Notes: generated from the letters alone by a model not told the origin. A stretch of DNA of 64,000 bases from Bacillota bacterium (GCA_023460995.1 JAEWOE010000006.1:124001-188000); one strand, 5' to 3'. Counted from the first letter of the stretch, positions 9,321 through 18,982 are shown. A program made the numbers and translations.

Positions 9321-9506
9321 CTAAAAAAAGATTAAAAATAAAGATATTAAAGATAAAAAGGCACTCATTCCAAATAAAGCAATTGAGCCAATTGTTATAA
9401 AATTAATTGGTATATTAATATTAAGTGGTTGCAATATTATATTAAAACTATAAATTAATAAAAAACTATAAATAATCCTTTTAATAAGTTTGAAAATTTT
9501 TTTCAT
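9321..9506 (-). CDS. Small BofA-like membrane protein (pro-sigma-K processing inhibitor family)
   Basis: This is a 61-residue protein with two hydrophobic segments (about 10-27 and 35-61). The core INIPINFITIGSIALFG resembles the IPINPIT..IIGFLG motif of BofA, an integral membrane protein of the forespore outer membrane that inhibits the sigma-K processing protease. It lies immediately downstream of recR, as bofA does in Bacillus, and the window holds several other sporulation genes. SD AGGTGAT precedes the start. Small hydrophobic proteins are easy to over-interpret, so position and motif together carry the call. Confidence 0.7.
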   Translation of the reverse strand: MKKIFKLIKRIIYSFLLIYSFNIILQPLNINIPINFITIGSIALFGMSAFLSLISLFLIFF

Positions 9507-9548
9507 ATAATCACCTATTAAAGTTTATTTTTAGTTGCTTTTTTTATT

Positions 9549-10154
9549 CTAAGTATTATTAATAGTTTTACGATCCTCTAAAGCTAATTCTAAAGTTAAA
9601 GAATCAATATAATCAATATCAGCACCCATTGGAATTCCATGAGCGATTTTTGATATGATAATATCTGTTCCTTCTAATAACTTTCTTATATACAAAGTAG
9701 TTGTTTCTCCTTCAATACTAGGTTTTAATGCAAAAATAACTTCTTTTATTTCTTCATTTTTTATCCTTTTTAGTAACGAATCAATATTTATTTGATCAGG
9801 ATTAATACCATCAAGTGGTGATATTAATCCGCCTAATACATGATATAAACCATTATATGTACCAACTTTTTCGAATAAAATAATGTTTTTAGGTTCTTCA
9901 ACAACACATATTGTAGATATATCTCTGTTTTCAGATAAACAAATTTCGCATAGATTATCTTCACAATAATTATTACACTTCTTGCATCTTTTCAATTTTA
10001 GTTTAATATTTTGTATGGAATTTGAAAAGATGTTTAGAACGTCCTGATCTAATTCAATCGTTGCCAAGGCCATTCTTTCCGCTGATTTTTCTCCAACACC
10101 CGGAAGTTTTTTATAACAATCAATTAATTTTTTTAATACACTAGGATAATTCAT
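9549..10154 (-). CDS. recR: Recombination mediator RecR
   Basis: RecR acts with RecF and RecO to load RecA onto gapped DNA. The 201-residue protein has the helix-hairpin-helix segment KLPGVGEKSAERMA near 15, the four-cysteine zinc finger (CKKCNNYCEDNLCEIC, about 57-72) and a Toprim domain (ICVVEEPKNI near 82; GIPMGADIDYID near 173). Its ATG overlaps the ybaB stop region at 10154, the conserved dnaX-ybaB-recR arrangement. Confidence 0.97.
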   Translation of the reverse strand: MNYPSVLKKLIDCYKKLPGVGEKSAERMALATIELDQDVLNIFSNSIQNIKLKLKRCKKCNNYCEDNLCEICLSENRDISTICVVEEPKNIILFEKVGTYNGLYHVLGGLISPLDGINPDQINIDSLLKRIKNEEIKEVIFALKPSIEGETTTLYIRKLLEGTDIIISKIAHGIPMGADIDYIDSLTLELALEDRKTINNT

Positions 10155-10450
10155 TAAAATAAACCTGGCATACCTTGAGTATATTTGCCCATTTTATTTT
10201 CAGTTGTTTTTTCTATTTGTTTCATTATATCATTCATAGCTACTAAAACCATATCTTCTAACATTTCAATATCATCTTTTTCTATGGAATCAATGTTTAT
10301 TTTAATACTTAATATTTCCCTTTTCCCATTTGCTTTAACAGTTACAAAAGAAGATTTAGCTTCAAATTCTGTCTTATCTATTTCTTCCTTCGCAGTCATC
10401 ATATCTTTTTGTAATTTTTGTGCCTGTTTCATCATTGCTTGTATATTCAT
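10154..10450 (-). CDS. ybaB: YbaB/EbfC family nucleoid-associated protein
   Basis: This is a small DNA-binding protein of 98 residues that begins MNIQAMMKQAQKLQKDM, the family N-terminal helix, and ends in MPGLF. Members form tweezer-like dimers that coat DNA. Its place between dnaX and recR is one of the most conserved small operons in bacteria. SD GGAAAGAGG lies upstream. Confidence 0.94.
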   Translation of the reverse strand: MNIQAMMKQAQKLQKDMMTAKEEIDKTEFEAKSSFVTVKANGKREILSIKINIDSIEKDDIEMLEDMVLVAMNDIMKQIEKTTENKMGKYTQGMPGLF

Positions 10451-10467
10451 ATTTATTCCTCTTTCCT

Positions 10468-12162
10468 TTAATTATATTCTACAATATCACCGAAGATATT
10501 ATCTAATTCTTTTATTTCATTTACACAATCATTTACTAATATACTTTGTTCTATATTTTCTTGTTCCTCAATATAACTGAACTTTTTGCTTTTATTATTA
10601 AATTCAACTTTTATTATTTCCCAGGAAATATCATCAGTTGATATAACTTTATATGATTTATTAAAGATTTTGTTTAATAACTCTTGAATTATAATTATAT
10701 TTCTATTAAATTCAAAAGATAAATTTGAAGTTTTAAAAACAAAAACTAAATATTCATCACTTGTTGCTTTTAACTGGCTATCTATAATCATAGAAGCAAA
10801 ATTACTGTATTTTTCATCAAGTAAATAATCTTCAACCTTGTATAATTCATTTCTTAAATTCATTAATATATTTTTATCAAATCTTGCTAACGCATTATTT
10901 ATTCTAACAGTTATAAATGAATCAAATTCTGATAAACCAATTTTATCAACATCTTCTTTTTGTACATTTGTTGTAACTAATTCTTCTTTATTGATATTTA
11001 TATTTATTTTGGAAGTTTTATCTATTGGAGTAATCACTTGTTCTTCCTTTATTAAAGATTTTATATTAGTTTCTTTTTCAAAATCAACTTTACCTATACA
11101 TTCTTTAATTATCAATAATTCCATTGATAATTTTGGATCACTTGATGTCTTAATACTAATCATAGATTCATTCATTTTTTCTATTAAATCTATCACTTGT
11201 ATTTTCTCTATTTTGTCTGCCATTTCACTATATATGTAATAATTATTCGTTATACTTTTTACATAATCTGGAGAGACGCTATATAAAAGAACGTTTTTTA
11301 GATAATTAATTATTTCCTCTACAATTTTAATTATGCTTTTTCCCGACTCATTAAATTCATCTACCATTTTCAACAATTCTTCTAATTTCTTATTTATAAT
11401 CAAGTCAACAAAATGTGATAATTTTTCAATAGGTAATGAACCGTTTATTTCATGTACATCATTAAGGGATATATTATTTGGAGAATATGCTAATGCTTGA
11501 TCTAATAAACTTACAGAATCACGCATACCACCATCTGAAAGCCTAGCTATCTCTGTTATTGCTTCATCATCAATATTAATATTTTCTTTATCAATTATAA
11601 ATTTTAATCTTTCAACTAATTGATTATTAGAAATTCTTTTAAAATCAAACCTTTGACATCTTGATAAAATAGTAGCAGGGATTTTGTGAGGTTCGGTTGT
11701 TGCCAAAATAAATATGACATGTGCCGGCGGTTCTTCTAATGTTTTTAGTAAAGCATTAAAAGCGCCAGTTGTTAGCATATGAACTTCATCTATTATATAA
11801 ACTTTATATTTCCCAGTTGAAGGAACTAAATTAACTTTATTACGAATTTCCCTTATTTCATCAATGCCATTATTAGAAGCAGCATCTATTTCTATTATAT
11901 CCGTAGATTGTTTATTTTCTATTTGTGTACAACATACACACTTATTGCAAGGCATATACCCATTTAAATCCAAGCAATTTACCGTTTTTGCTAAAATTTT
12001 TGCAATTGAGGTTTTACCTGTTCCTCTAGGGCCGGTAAACAAATATGCATGAGAAATTTTATTGTTGATTATTGCATTTTGTAGTGTTTTTATAATTACT
12101 TCTTGACCAGTAACGTCATCAAAATCACATGGCCTATATTTTCTATAAAGAGCTTGATACAT
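10468..12162 (-). CDS. dnaX: DNA polymerase III subunits gamma/tau
   Basis: This is the clamp-loader ATPase. The 564-residue protein starts MYQALYRKYRP and contains Walker A TGPRGTGKTSIAK near 44. Zinc-ligand cysteines (CLDLNGYMPCNKCVCC) lie near 65-80, Walker B IIDEVHML near 124 and the sensor region ILSRCQRFDFKR near 166. The tail after about 370 is low-complexity, as expected for tau. A typical SD AGGAGGT precedes the ATG. An extended -10 (TGCTATAAT, minus strand, 12190-12182) lies so close that a transcript from it would have almost no leader. A near-perfect Noc-type site is inside the gene at 10616. Confidence 0.97.
   Translation of the reverse strand: MYQALYRKYRPCDFDDVTGQEVIIKTLQNAIINNKISHAYLFTGPRGTGKTSIAKILAKTVNCLDLNGYMPCNKCVCCTQIENKQSTDIIEIDAASNNGIDEIREIRNKVNLVPSTGKYKVYIIDEVHMLTTGAFNALLKTLEEPPAHVIFILATTEPHKIPATILSRCQRFDFKRISNNQLVERLKFIIDKENINIDDEAITEIARLSDGGMRDSVSLLDQALAYSPNNISLNDVHEINGSLPIEKLSHFVDLIINKKLEELLKMVDEFNESGKSIIKIVEEIINYLKNVLLYSVSPDYVKSITNNYYIYSEMADKIEKIQVIDLIEKMNESMISIKTSSDPKLSMELLIIKECIGKVDFEKETNIKSLIKEEQVITPIDKTSKINININKEELVTTNVQKEDVDKIGLSEFDSFITVRINNALARFDKNILMNLRNELYKVEDYLLDEKYSNFASMIIDSQLKATSDEYLVFVFKTSNLSFEFNRNIIIIQELLNKIFNKSYKVISTDDISWEIIKVEFNNKSKKFSYIEEQENIEQSILVNDCVNEIKELDNIFGDIVEYN
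10616..10629. promoter_or_regulatory. Noc-type palindrome with one mismatch, inside dnaX
   Basis: ATTTCCCAGGAAAT differs from the Noc consensus at one central base. The same variant recurs at 29043. Confidence 0.5.
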
Positions 12163-12200
12163 ATTAATTACCTCCTATTAAATTATAGCATAAAGCCTTG

Positions 12201-12236
12201 TAAAATAAAAGAGATTAGCGTTTGCTAATCCCTTTT
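12201..12236 (-). terminator. Terminator of tadA
   Basis: On the minus strand AAAAGGGATTAGC pairs with GCTAATCTCTTTT around loop AAAC, followed by a T-rich tail. It includes the tadA stop codon and separates tadA from dnaX. Confidence 0.85.
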
Positions 12237-12665
12237 ATCTTTAAAAAAATCCTTTAATAATTTTGTTGATTCTTCTTTTTTTAAACCGCAATATACATTG
12301 GATATATGGTTATTCTTTTGACTTAATAAATTACCAATACTTTCAACATAACCAAATTTTTTTGACTCAGTTGAATAATATACATTTTTTATTCTTGATT
12401 GAATTATTGCTCCACAACACATTAAACAAGGTTCTAATGTAACATATAAATCGCAATCATCTAAATGCCATGTCTTTAATTTCTTACAGGCTTTTTCAAT
12501 TGCTATTATTTCCGCATGCTTAATTGATATTTTTTTCTTTTCTTTTTCATTATGTGCTTTGGAAATAATCTTATTGTTTTTTACTATAATAGCACCAATC
12601 GGTATATCTCCATGTTTTAATGCTTTTTTTGCTTCATTTAACGCAATATTCATAAATTTTTCCAT
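12225..12665 (-). CDS. tadA: tRNA-specific adenosine deaminase
   Basis: TadA deaminates A34 to inosine in the arginine tRNA anticodon. The roughly 146-residue protein has the deaminase zinc site HAEIIAIEKA (His and catalytic Glu) near 52 and LEPCLMCCGAI (two Cys ligands) near 82. I start it at ATG 12665 with SD GGAG seven bases upstream; the in-frame codon at 12698 would begin inside the SRP RNA. The order ffs-tadA-dnaX resembles the scr/tadA/dnaX neighbourhood of Bacillus. Confidence 0.93.
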   Translation of the reverse strand: MEKFMNIALNEAKKALKHGDIPIGAIIVKNNKIISKAHNEKEKKKISIKHAEIIAIEKACKKLKTWHLDDCDLYVTLEPCLMCCGAIIQSRIKNVYYSTESKKFGYVESIGNLLSQKNNHISNVYCGLKKEESTKLLKDFFKDKRD

Positions 12666-12683
12666 TTTTATCTCCATATAATT

Positions 12684-12759
12684 AAAAAGCACACACATTT
12701 AGAGGGTTTTAAGGCTGCTGTCTTCCGACTCTGACCTGTTTCGACCATAAATGTTGTGC
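12684..12759 (-). ncRNA. ffs: Signal recognition particle RNA, short 4.5S type
   Basis: The minus strand shows the invariant SRP domain IV pattern: CAGGTCAG on one side, the GGAAG tetraloop region, then CAGCAGCC. The outer ends pair as GCACA/TGTGC and ACATTTA/TAAATGT, giving one long hairpin of about 76 nt that ends in TTTTT. The RNA scaffolds Ffh for co-translational targeting of membrane proteins. The form lacks an Alu domain, unlike the roughly 270-nt RNA of Bacillus. It lies directly upstream of tadA. Confidence 0.93.
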
Positions 12760-12765
12760 AATATA

Positions 12766-12794
12766 AATATACTATATTTCAATTGTTTTTGCAA
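12766..12794 (-). promoter_or_regulatory. Promoter of the SRP RNA gene
   Basis: On the minus strand there is TTGCAA (12794-12789), a 17-base spacer and TATATT (12771-12766). The start would fall at about 12759, which is the first paired base of the RNA. Confidence 0.8.
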
Positions 12795-12797
12795 CTA

Positions 12798-13363
12798 TGT
12801 TTCACGTGAAACATTAAATACTTTTTTAAAAAATTTTATTACCCAATGTTTCACGTGAAACATATTTAATTTTTCTTCAACAATATATTATATTTGTAAT
12901 ATAAATTAGATTCTGTATGCAAGTAATAAGTGTAATATATATAGTATCAATTACAGTAATGAAGAAAGTATATTAATCTACGTTTCACGTGGAACGTTAG
13001 TATATAATAATTAGCTATTTATTTCCCAATGTTTAAATTGGAACATGTACATAATAGTTTACTAAATTTTATTTAGGTGCAACCATTTTAATTTAAAAAA
13101 GTAATATTAGATATTAAATATAAAATATATTTAAGTTATGAAGGCTATTTTTTACAATATGTTTCACGTGAAACATATATATTACTTTCCATTTAATAAA
13201 TTATATTAAAAACACTACAAATATTGATTAAATAGTGCCGAAATTTAATGTTTCACGTGAAACATCCACATTTTTTTGAATATTATTAGCATTTTCCACC
13301 TTGTATAATATAATTATAATAAAAAAAGAAAACTTTCGCTTTCTTTTAGTTTCACGTGAAACA
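12798..13363. repeat. Cluster of parS centromere sites
   Basis: The 16-bp palindrome TGTTTCACGTGAAACA, the perfect ParB/Spo0J parS sequence, occurs at 12798-12813, 12847-12862, 13160-13175 and 13249-13264. A copy with one end mismatch is at 13348-13363. A weaker form (CGTTTCACGTGGAACG) is at 12981-12996, and an apparent decayed form (TGTTTAAATTGGAACA) starts near 13030. The 600-base gap between the SRP RNA and gyrA has no protein gene. ParB loading here would organise origin segregation and SMC loading. No parA or canonical parB gene lies in the window. Confidence 0.93.
13314..13347 (-). terminator. Terminator of gyrA
   Basis: On the minus strand AAAAGAAA pairs with TTTTCTTTT around GCGAAAG, followed by a T run. 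A parS site lies between the gyrA stop and this hairpin. Confidence 0.75.
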
Positions 13364-13365
13364 TA

Positions 13366-15822
13366 TTATTGATTATCAAAATTTGTTTCTTCTTCAATAA
13401 CATTTTCTGTTTCATCTTTTTTAATTGTAGCAATAGTACTAACTTTCTGTTCATCTTTTAAATTAATTAAACGAACTCCTTGTGCAACTCTACCTGTTGA
13501 AGAAACCTGTTCTGCAGAAATTCTAATTATAATACCACTATTAGTTACTATCATTAGATCTTCATCTCCGTGTATAGTTTTAAATGAAACGATATTTCCA
13601 TTTTTAGAAGTAACATTTAAAGCTTTAACACCCTTGCTACCCCTATGTGTCATTCTATACTCATCAATTGAAGTTTTCTTTCCATACCCGTTTTCAGTTA
13701 CTACTAATATTTCCTGACCTGATTCAGCAATTTCACATCCAACGCAAACACCATCTCCAACTTCAATACCTCTTACACCTGAAGCTGTTCTTCCCATAAC
13801 TCTAATCTCTTCTTCTTTAAATCTTATCATTCTACCATTTGAAGAAGCAATCAATATTTCATTGTCTCCTATTGTTTTCTTAGCTGCAATAAGCTCATCA
13901 TTTTCTTTTAAAGTTATAGCTATTTTACCGTTTGTTCTAATACTATCAAATTCAATTAGATTTGTACGCTTTACAAGTCCATTTTGTGTACAAAATACAA
14001 TATTACCATCGTTTTCGTTAGCTTTTATAGTTAACATAACTTTTACAATTTCATCTTTTTCTATAGGTAATAAATTAACAATTGGTAAACCTTTTGCTTG
14101 CCTATTATAAAGTGGTATTTCATACCCTTTCATCCTATATACTTTACCCTTATTTGTAAAGAACATAAGGTAATCATGAGTTGTCATTGATGTAATATTT
14201 TCAACAAAATCCTCTTCATTTGTTGTCATACCTTTAACACCAACGCCACCTCTATTTTGAGATTTATAAGTCTCACTAGTCATACGTTTAATATAACCTT
14301 TATTTGTTAATGTAATGACAATATCTTCAACTGGAATTAAAGATTCATCTTCAATAAATTCTATAGAAGAGTTATCTATCTCAGTTCTTCTTTCATCACC
14401 AAACTTATTCTTGATTTCAATCAATTCATCTTTTACAATATTTAATATTTTTTCATCACTAGCTAAAATACTTTTTAAATTTTCTATTATTTTAATTAAT
14501 TCTGCTAATTCATCTTCTATCTTTTTACGTTCTAATCCAGATAATCTTCTTAATTTCATCTCCATGATAGCTTCTGCTTGTATATCGCTTAAACTAAATC
14601 TAGAAATAAGAGTATTCTTAGCATCTTCATCAGTTGGGGCCTCTTTAATAACTTTTATAACTGCATCAATATTCTCTAATGCAATCTTTAATCCCTCTAA
14701 AATATGTGATCTTTTCTCAGCTTTATCAAGTTCAAACTTTGTTCTTCTATATATTACTGATTTTTGAAAATCTATATACTTAGAAATTATTGCTTTTAAA
14801 CCTAAGGTTTTTGGTTGTCCATCATCTAACATTAAAAAATTAATTCCATATGATGTTTGTAACTGCGTATGTTTATATAAATTATTTAAAACAACATTTG
14901 GATTTGCATCTTTTTTTAACTCAATTACAATCCTTATTCCCTGGGAAATAGTTGATTCATCATGTAAATCACCTATTCCATCAATTATTTTATCTCTAAC
15001 TAACTCAGCAATTCTTTGTCTTAAGGCTAATTTATTAACTTGATATGGAATTTCAGTAACAATTATCTCTGTTTTTCCTTTATTTTCAACTATTTCTGCT
15101 TTTGCTCGAATAGTAATAGCACCTTTTCCAGTTTCATATGCTTTCTTTATTCCACTATTTCCCAAAATTAATGCACCGGTAGGAAAATCAGGACCTTTTA
15201 TATAATTCATAAGGTCTAATAACTCAATATCCGGATTATCTATATACGCTACACAACCATCTATAACTTCTGATAAATTATGTGGAGGAATATTAGTAGC
15301 CATACCAACAGCTATACCCATAGTTCCATTTACTAATATATTAGGATATCTACTTGGTAATATAGTTGGTTCTTTTCTACTTCCATCAAAGTTATCCTCA
15401 AAATCAACAGTTTCTTTGTTTATGTCTTTTAATAATTCCATAGACATTTTTGCTATTCTTGCTTCAGTATAACGATAAGCAGCAGCACCATAACCATCAA
15501 TAGAACCAAAATTTCCATGACCGTCTATTAAAGTATATCTATAACTAAAATCTTGTGCCATTCTTACTAAAGCATCATAAACAGCAGTATCACCATGAGG
15601 ATGATAATTACCAATTACTGCTCCAACTGTTTTAGCACTCTTTACATATGCTTTATCAGGTGTATATCCTGATTCATACATTGTATAAAGAATTCTTCTA
15701 TGAACTGGTTTAAGTCCATCTCTTAAATCTGGCAATGCACGAGATATTATTACGCTCATTGAATATTCTAGAAATGACTGTTGCATCTCTTTTGAAATAT
15801 TTACTTCTTCTAATCTGTCCAT
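13366..15822 (-). CDS. gyrA: DNA gyrase subunit A
   Basis: GyrA is the breakage-reunion subunit of gyrase, which introduces negative supercoils. The 818-residue protein contains the quinolone-region sequence HPHGDTAVYDALVRMAQ near 78 and the catalytic tyrosine in AAYRYTEAR near 122. The GyrA-box variant QNRGGVGVKG lies near 525, followed by six-bladed C-terminal repeats. The GyrA box separates it from ParC. SD TAGGAGGTG precedes the ATG, 12 bases after gyrB. A two-mismatch Noc-like palindrome is at 14936-14949. Confidence 0.98.
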   Translation of the reverse strand: MDRLEEVNISKEMQQSFLEYSMSVIISRALPDLRDGLKPVHRRILYTMYESGYTPDKAYVKSAKTVGAVIGNYHPHGDTAVYDALVRMAQDFSYRYTLIDGHGNFGSIDGYGAAAYRYTEARIAKMSMELLKDINKETVDFEDNFDGSRKEPTILPSRYPNILVNGTMGIAVGMATNIPPHNLSEVIDGCVAYIDNPDIELLDLMNYIKGPDFPTGALILGNSGIKKAYETGKGAITIRAKAEIVENKGKTEIIVTEIPYQVNKLALRQRIAELVRDKIIDGIGDLHDESTISQGIRIVIELKKDANPNVVLNNLYKHTQLQTSYGINFLMLDDGQPKTLGLKAIISKYIDFQKSVIYRRTKFELDKAEKRSHILEGLKIALENIDAVIKVIKEAPTDEDAKNTLISRFSLSDIQAEAIMEMKLRRLSGLERKKIEDELAELIKIIENLKSILASDEKILNIVKDELIEIKNKFGDERRTEIDNSSIEFIEDESLIPVEDIVITLTNKGYIKRMTSETYKSQNRGGVGVKGMTTNEEDFVENITSMTTHDYLMFFTNKGKVYRMKGYEIPLYNRQAKGLPIVNLLPIEKDEIVKVMLTIKANENDGNIVFCTQNGLVKRTNLIEFDSIRTNGKIAITLKENDELIAAKKTIGDNEILIASSNGRMIRFKEEEIRVMGRTASGVRGIEVGDGVCVGCEIAESGQEILVVTENGYGKKTSIDEYRMTHRGSKGVKALNVTSKNGNIVSFKTIHGDEDLMIVTNSGIIIRISAEQVSSTGRVAQGVRLINLKDEQKVSTIATIKKDETENVIEEETNFDNQ

Positions 15823-15834
15823 CTATTGCACCTC

Positions 15835-17760
15835 CTATATATCCAAATTTTGTACGTAAATGGCATTCTCTTCGATAAACTCGCGTCTAGGCTCTACTTC
15901 TTCACCCATAAGAGTTTCAAATACCTTATCGGCAAGCATAGCATCTTCAACCGTTACTCTACGTAATGTTCTGTGATTAATATTCATTGTTGTGCTACAT
16001 AGTTCTTCAGCATCCATTTCACCTAAACCTTTGTTTCTTTGAATATCATACTTTGTTGTAGCTGGTAAACTTTTTATATATTCTTCTTTTTCCTGATCAG
16101 TTAAAACATATGTAAAAGTTTTACCATGTGTTATTTTATATAAAGGTGGCTGAGCAACGTAAATATGCCCTGCTTCTACAATAGGTTTAAAAAATCTATA
16201 AAATAATGTTAATAGTAATGTTCTAATATGTGCACCATCAACATCCGCATCAGTCATTATAACTATTTTATGATATCTTAATTTTGTAATATCAAATTCA
16301 TCGCCAATACCAGTACCAAAAGCAGTTATCATACTTCTAATCTCTTCATTTCCAAGGATTCTATCTAATCTAGCTTTTTCAACATTTAAAATTTTTCCTC
16401 TTAATGGTAAAATTGCTTGAGTCTTAGAGTCTCTTCCGCCTACAGCAGAACCACCGGCTGAATCACCTTCGACAATGAAAACCTCAGATACTGTTGCGTC
16501 TTTGCTAGAACAATCAGTAAGTTTTCCCCATTGATTTGTTAATTCAAGTCCACCTTTTCTTCTAGTCAACTCTCTAGCACGTTTTGCTGCAACTCTAGCT
16601 CGTGCAGCTGTTAAGGCCTTATCAATCACTAATTTTGCTTGTTCAGGATTCTCAAGTAAAAATCTCTCAAAACCTTCACTAAAAACATCATCTGCTATTT
16701 TTCTAACTTCACTATTTCCTAATTTAGTTTTTGTTTGACCTTCAAATTGAGGATTTGGATGTTTACAAGAGACAATCATTGTCAATCCTTCTCTTACATC
16801 ATCTCCTGTTAAAGGATCGTCATTATCTTTAATTAATCTATTACTTTTAGCATAACTATTAATAATACGAGTTAAAGCCCTTTTAACTCCTTCTTCATGC
16901 GTTCCACCTTCATATGTATTAATATTATTCGTAAAAGAATATACATTAGCTGTATAGCCTGAATTATATTGCATAGCAACTTCCAGTGAAATATCATTAT
17001 CTTCACCACTGACATGAATAATTTGTTCATGAATAGGAGTTTTATTTTTATTTAAATATTGAATATATGCACTTATTCCACCCTCATAAAAAAACTCTTC
17101 CCTTTTTTTCTCATCTGTTCTATCATCAAATAAAATAAGTTTTAATCCTTTATTTAAGAAAGCTAATTCTCTAATTCTCGTTTTCAATGTTTCATAATCA
17201 AAAACTATAGTATCTGTAAATATTTCTGGATCTGGTTTAAAAGTTACTGTAGTTCCTGTTCTATCTAAAGAACATTCATCTATAATTCTAAGGGGTTCAA
17301 CTGTATGACCACCATTAGCAAATTTAATATAATGTACTTTTCCTGCTTGATATACTTTAACTTCTACCCAAGTACTTAATGCATTAACAACAGAAGCACC
17401 TACGCCATGTAGTCCACCAGATACTTTATATCCGCCACCACCAAATTTACCTCCTGCATGCAATACAGTATAAACTGTTTCTACAGTGGATAATCCTGTT
17501 TTTGGGTGAACACCTGTTGGTATACCTCTACCATCATCTTTTACAGTAACAGAATTATCTTTATTAATAATTATTTCAATATCATTGCAGTATCCAGCCA
17601 AAGCTTCATCTATAGCATTATCCACTATTTCCCAGACTAGATGATGTAATCCTTTCTCACTTGTTGTTCCTATGTACATACCTGGTCTTTTTCTTACAGC
17701 CTCTAATCCTTCAAGAACCTGGATATCAGAAGCATCGTAATGTTTAATTTCTTGTTCCAT
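15835..17760 (-). CDS. gyrB: DNA gyrase subunit B
   Basis: GyrB is the ATPase subunit of gyrase. The 641-residue protein shows the GHKL ATP site (EIVDNAIDEALAG near 45; DDGRGIP near 76; GLHGVGASVVNAL near 118). It also shows the Toprim elements EGDSAGGSA near 430 and DADVDGAHI near 503, and the C-terminal RNKGLGEMDAEEL near 575. The length is that of the compact Bacillus-type protein. It is followed by gyrA and preceded by recF, the standard origin order. Confidence 0.98.
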   Translation of the reverse strand: MEQEIKHYDASDIQVLEGLEAVRKRPGMYIGTTSEKGLHHLVWEIVDNAIDEALAGYCNDIEIIINKDNSVTVKDDGRGIPTGVHPKTGLSTVETVYTVLHAGGKFGGGGYKVSGGLHGVGASVVNALSTWVEVKVYQAGKVHYIKFANGGHTVEPLRIIDECSLDRTGTTVTFKPDPEIFTDTIVFDYETLKTRIRELAFLNKGLKLILFDDRTDEKKREEFFYEGGISAYIQYLNKNKTPIHEQIIHVSGEDNDISLEVAMQYNSGYTANVYSFTNNINTYEGGTHEEGVKRALTRIINSYAKSNRLIKDNDDPLTGDDVREGLTMIVSCKHPNPQFEGQTKTKLGNSEVRKIADDVFSEGFERFLLENPEQAKLVIDKALTAARARVAAKRARELTRRKGGLELTNQWGKLTDCSSKDATVSEVFIVEGDSAGGSAVGGRDSKTQAILPLRGKILNVEKARLDRILGNEEIRSMITAFGTGIGDEFDITKLRYHKIVIMTDADVDGAHIRTLLLTLFYRFFKPIVEAGHIYVAQPPLYKITHGKTFTYVLTDQEKEEYIKSLPATTKYDIQRNKGLGEMDAEELCSTTMNINHRTLRRVTVEDAMLADKVFETLMGEEVEPRREFIEENAIYVQNLDI

Positions 17761-17770
17761 ATTTTCACCT

Positions 17771-18880
17771 CTATTTTTCTACTATATTTCCCTTATCAAT
17801 ATAAAAAACTTTTGAAACATTAATTATTTCCTTTTTTATATTGTTTAAATCTGTTGTTGTTATTATAGTTTGTATATTCCTATCTATATACTTTAATATG
17901 TTATTTTTTTTATGTTTATCAAATTCACTAAAGACATCATCAAGCAAAAGAATTGGTGTTTCATTTAATTGATTCTCAAATATCTTTATTTCAGATAATT
18001 TTAGTGCTAAAACAGATAATTTTTGTTGTCCCTGTGATCCAAATTTTTTTAAATTAGAACCATCTAAAATAAATTCAAAGTCATCTCGATGTGGACCATA
18101 TAAAGACATTCCTAATTTTATTTCTTTTTCTAAATTTTCTTGCATTACATTTTTTAAATTTTCTTTTAATGCACAAGTGTTAAAATCTTCTATATATGGT
18201 TTTGTAATATAACTTAATGAAAAATTTTTACTTTTACTTATATCACTGAATATACTTGAAGCTAATATAGAAATTTTCTCTATAAATTTTTTTCTAGCCC
18301 TATAAATAAATACAGCTTTATCGATATAGTACTCAGTTACTATATTTAAATAATTAAAATCAATTTTTTCGCGATTACATGCTTTTTTTAAGAGATCATT
18401 TCTCATTTTCAGAAGTTTATTATATTCATTCAAAATTTTGTAATATGTCGGATATAATTGGCTTAATTCTGTATTAAGATATTTTCTTCTTATTTCTGGT
18501 AACCCTTTTATTATCTCAATATCATCTGGATAAAAAATAATAACATTCATATTAGATAAATAATCCGCTGTTTTCAATATTTTGTTATTATCAATGTAAT
18601 ATTCCTTGTTTTTTTCAGCATATTTTAAAAGTAATTTTGTTCTAATTTTATTTTTATTAATCATTCCTTCAACAGTATAGTAATTTTTTTCATTCATAAT
18701 GAGGTCATTATCAGATGTTGCTCTATGTGATTTAGTTAAACCCAATAAATAAATACTTTCCAATATATTTGTTTTTCCTTGAGCATTATCTCCATAAAAA
18801 ATGTTAATGTTGTCACTTAATTTTATATTAACTTTTTCATAGTTCCTAAAATTTTTTAATTTTAATTGTTGTAAAAACAC
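17771..18880 (-). CDS. recF: DNA replication and repair protein RecF
   Basis: RecF is an SMC-like ATPase that loads RecA at gaps together with RecO and RecR. The protein has Walker A GDNAQGKTN near 33, the signature LSVLALKLSE near 305 and Walker B ILLLDDVFSEFD near 324. The frame is open to an ATG at 18913, but family members begin a few residues before the LKNFRNY segment. I therefore prefer the GTG at 18880 (VFLQQLKLKNFRNYE), which has a weak SD-like GGCGAT upstream. The start is uncertain; the identity is not. Confidence 0.95.
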   Translation of the reverse strand: MFLQQLKLKNFRNYEKVNIKLSDNINIFYGDNAQGKTNILESIYLLGLTKSHRATSDNDLIMNEKNYYTVEGMINKNKIRTKLLLKYAEKNKEYYIDNNKILKTADYLSNMNVIIFYPDDIEIIKGLPEIRRKYLNTELSQLYPTYYKILNEYNKLLKMRNDLLKKACNREKIDFNYLNIVTEYYIDKAVFIYRARKKFIEKISILASSIFSDISKSKNFSLSYITKPYIEDFNTCALKENLKNVMQENLEKEIKLGMSLYGPHRDDFEFILDGSNLKKFGSQGQQKLSVLALKLSEIKIFENQLNETPILLLDDVFSEFDKHKKNNILKYIDRNIQTIITTTDLNNIKKEIINVSKVFYIDKGNIVEK

Positions 18881-18982
18881 AGATATCGCCACATTTCTAA
18901 TTTTAAGCACCATTTTTCAAAATTACATATTTTTGTATATACCTATACACAATATAATTATATCACAAAAACAAACTAAAAG

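Noticed and set aside
12798..13363. Regular repeats that could suggest a CRISPR array
   Set aside because: The repeats are 16-bp palindromes at irregular spacing and match parS; no equal-length spacers and no cas genes are present.
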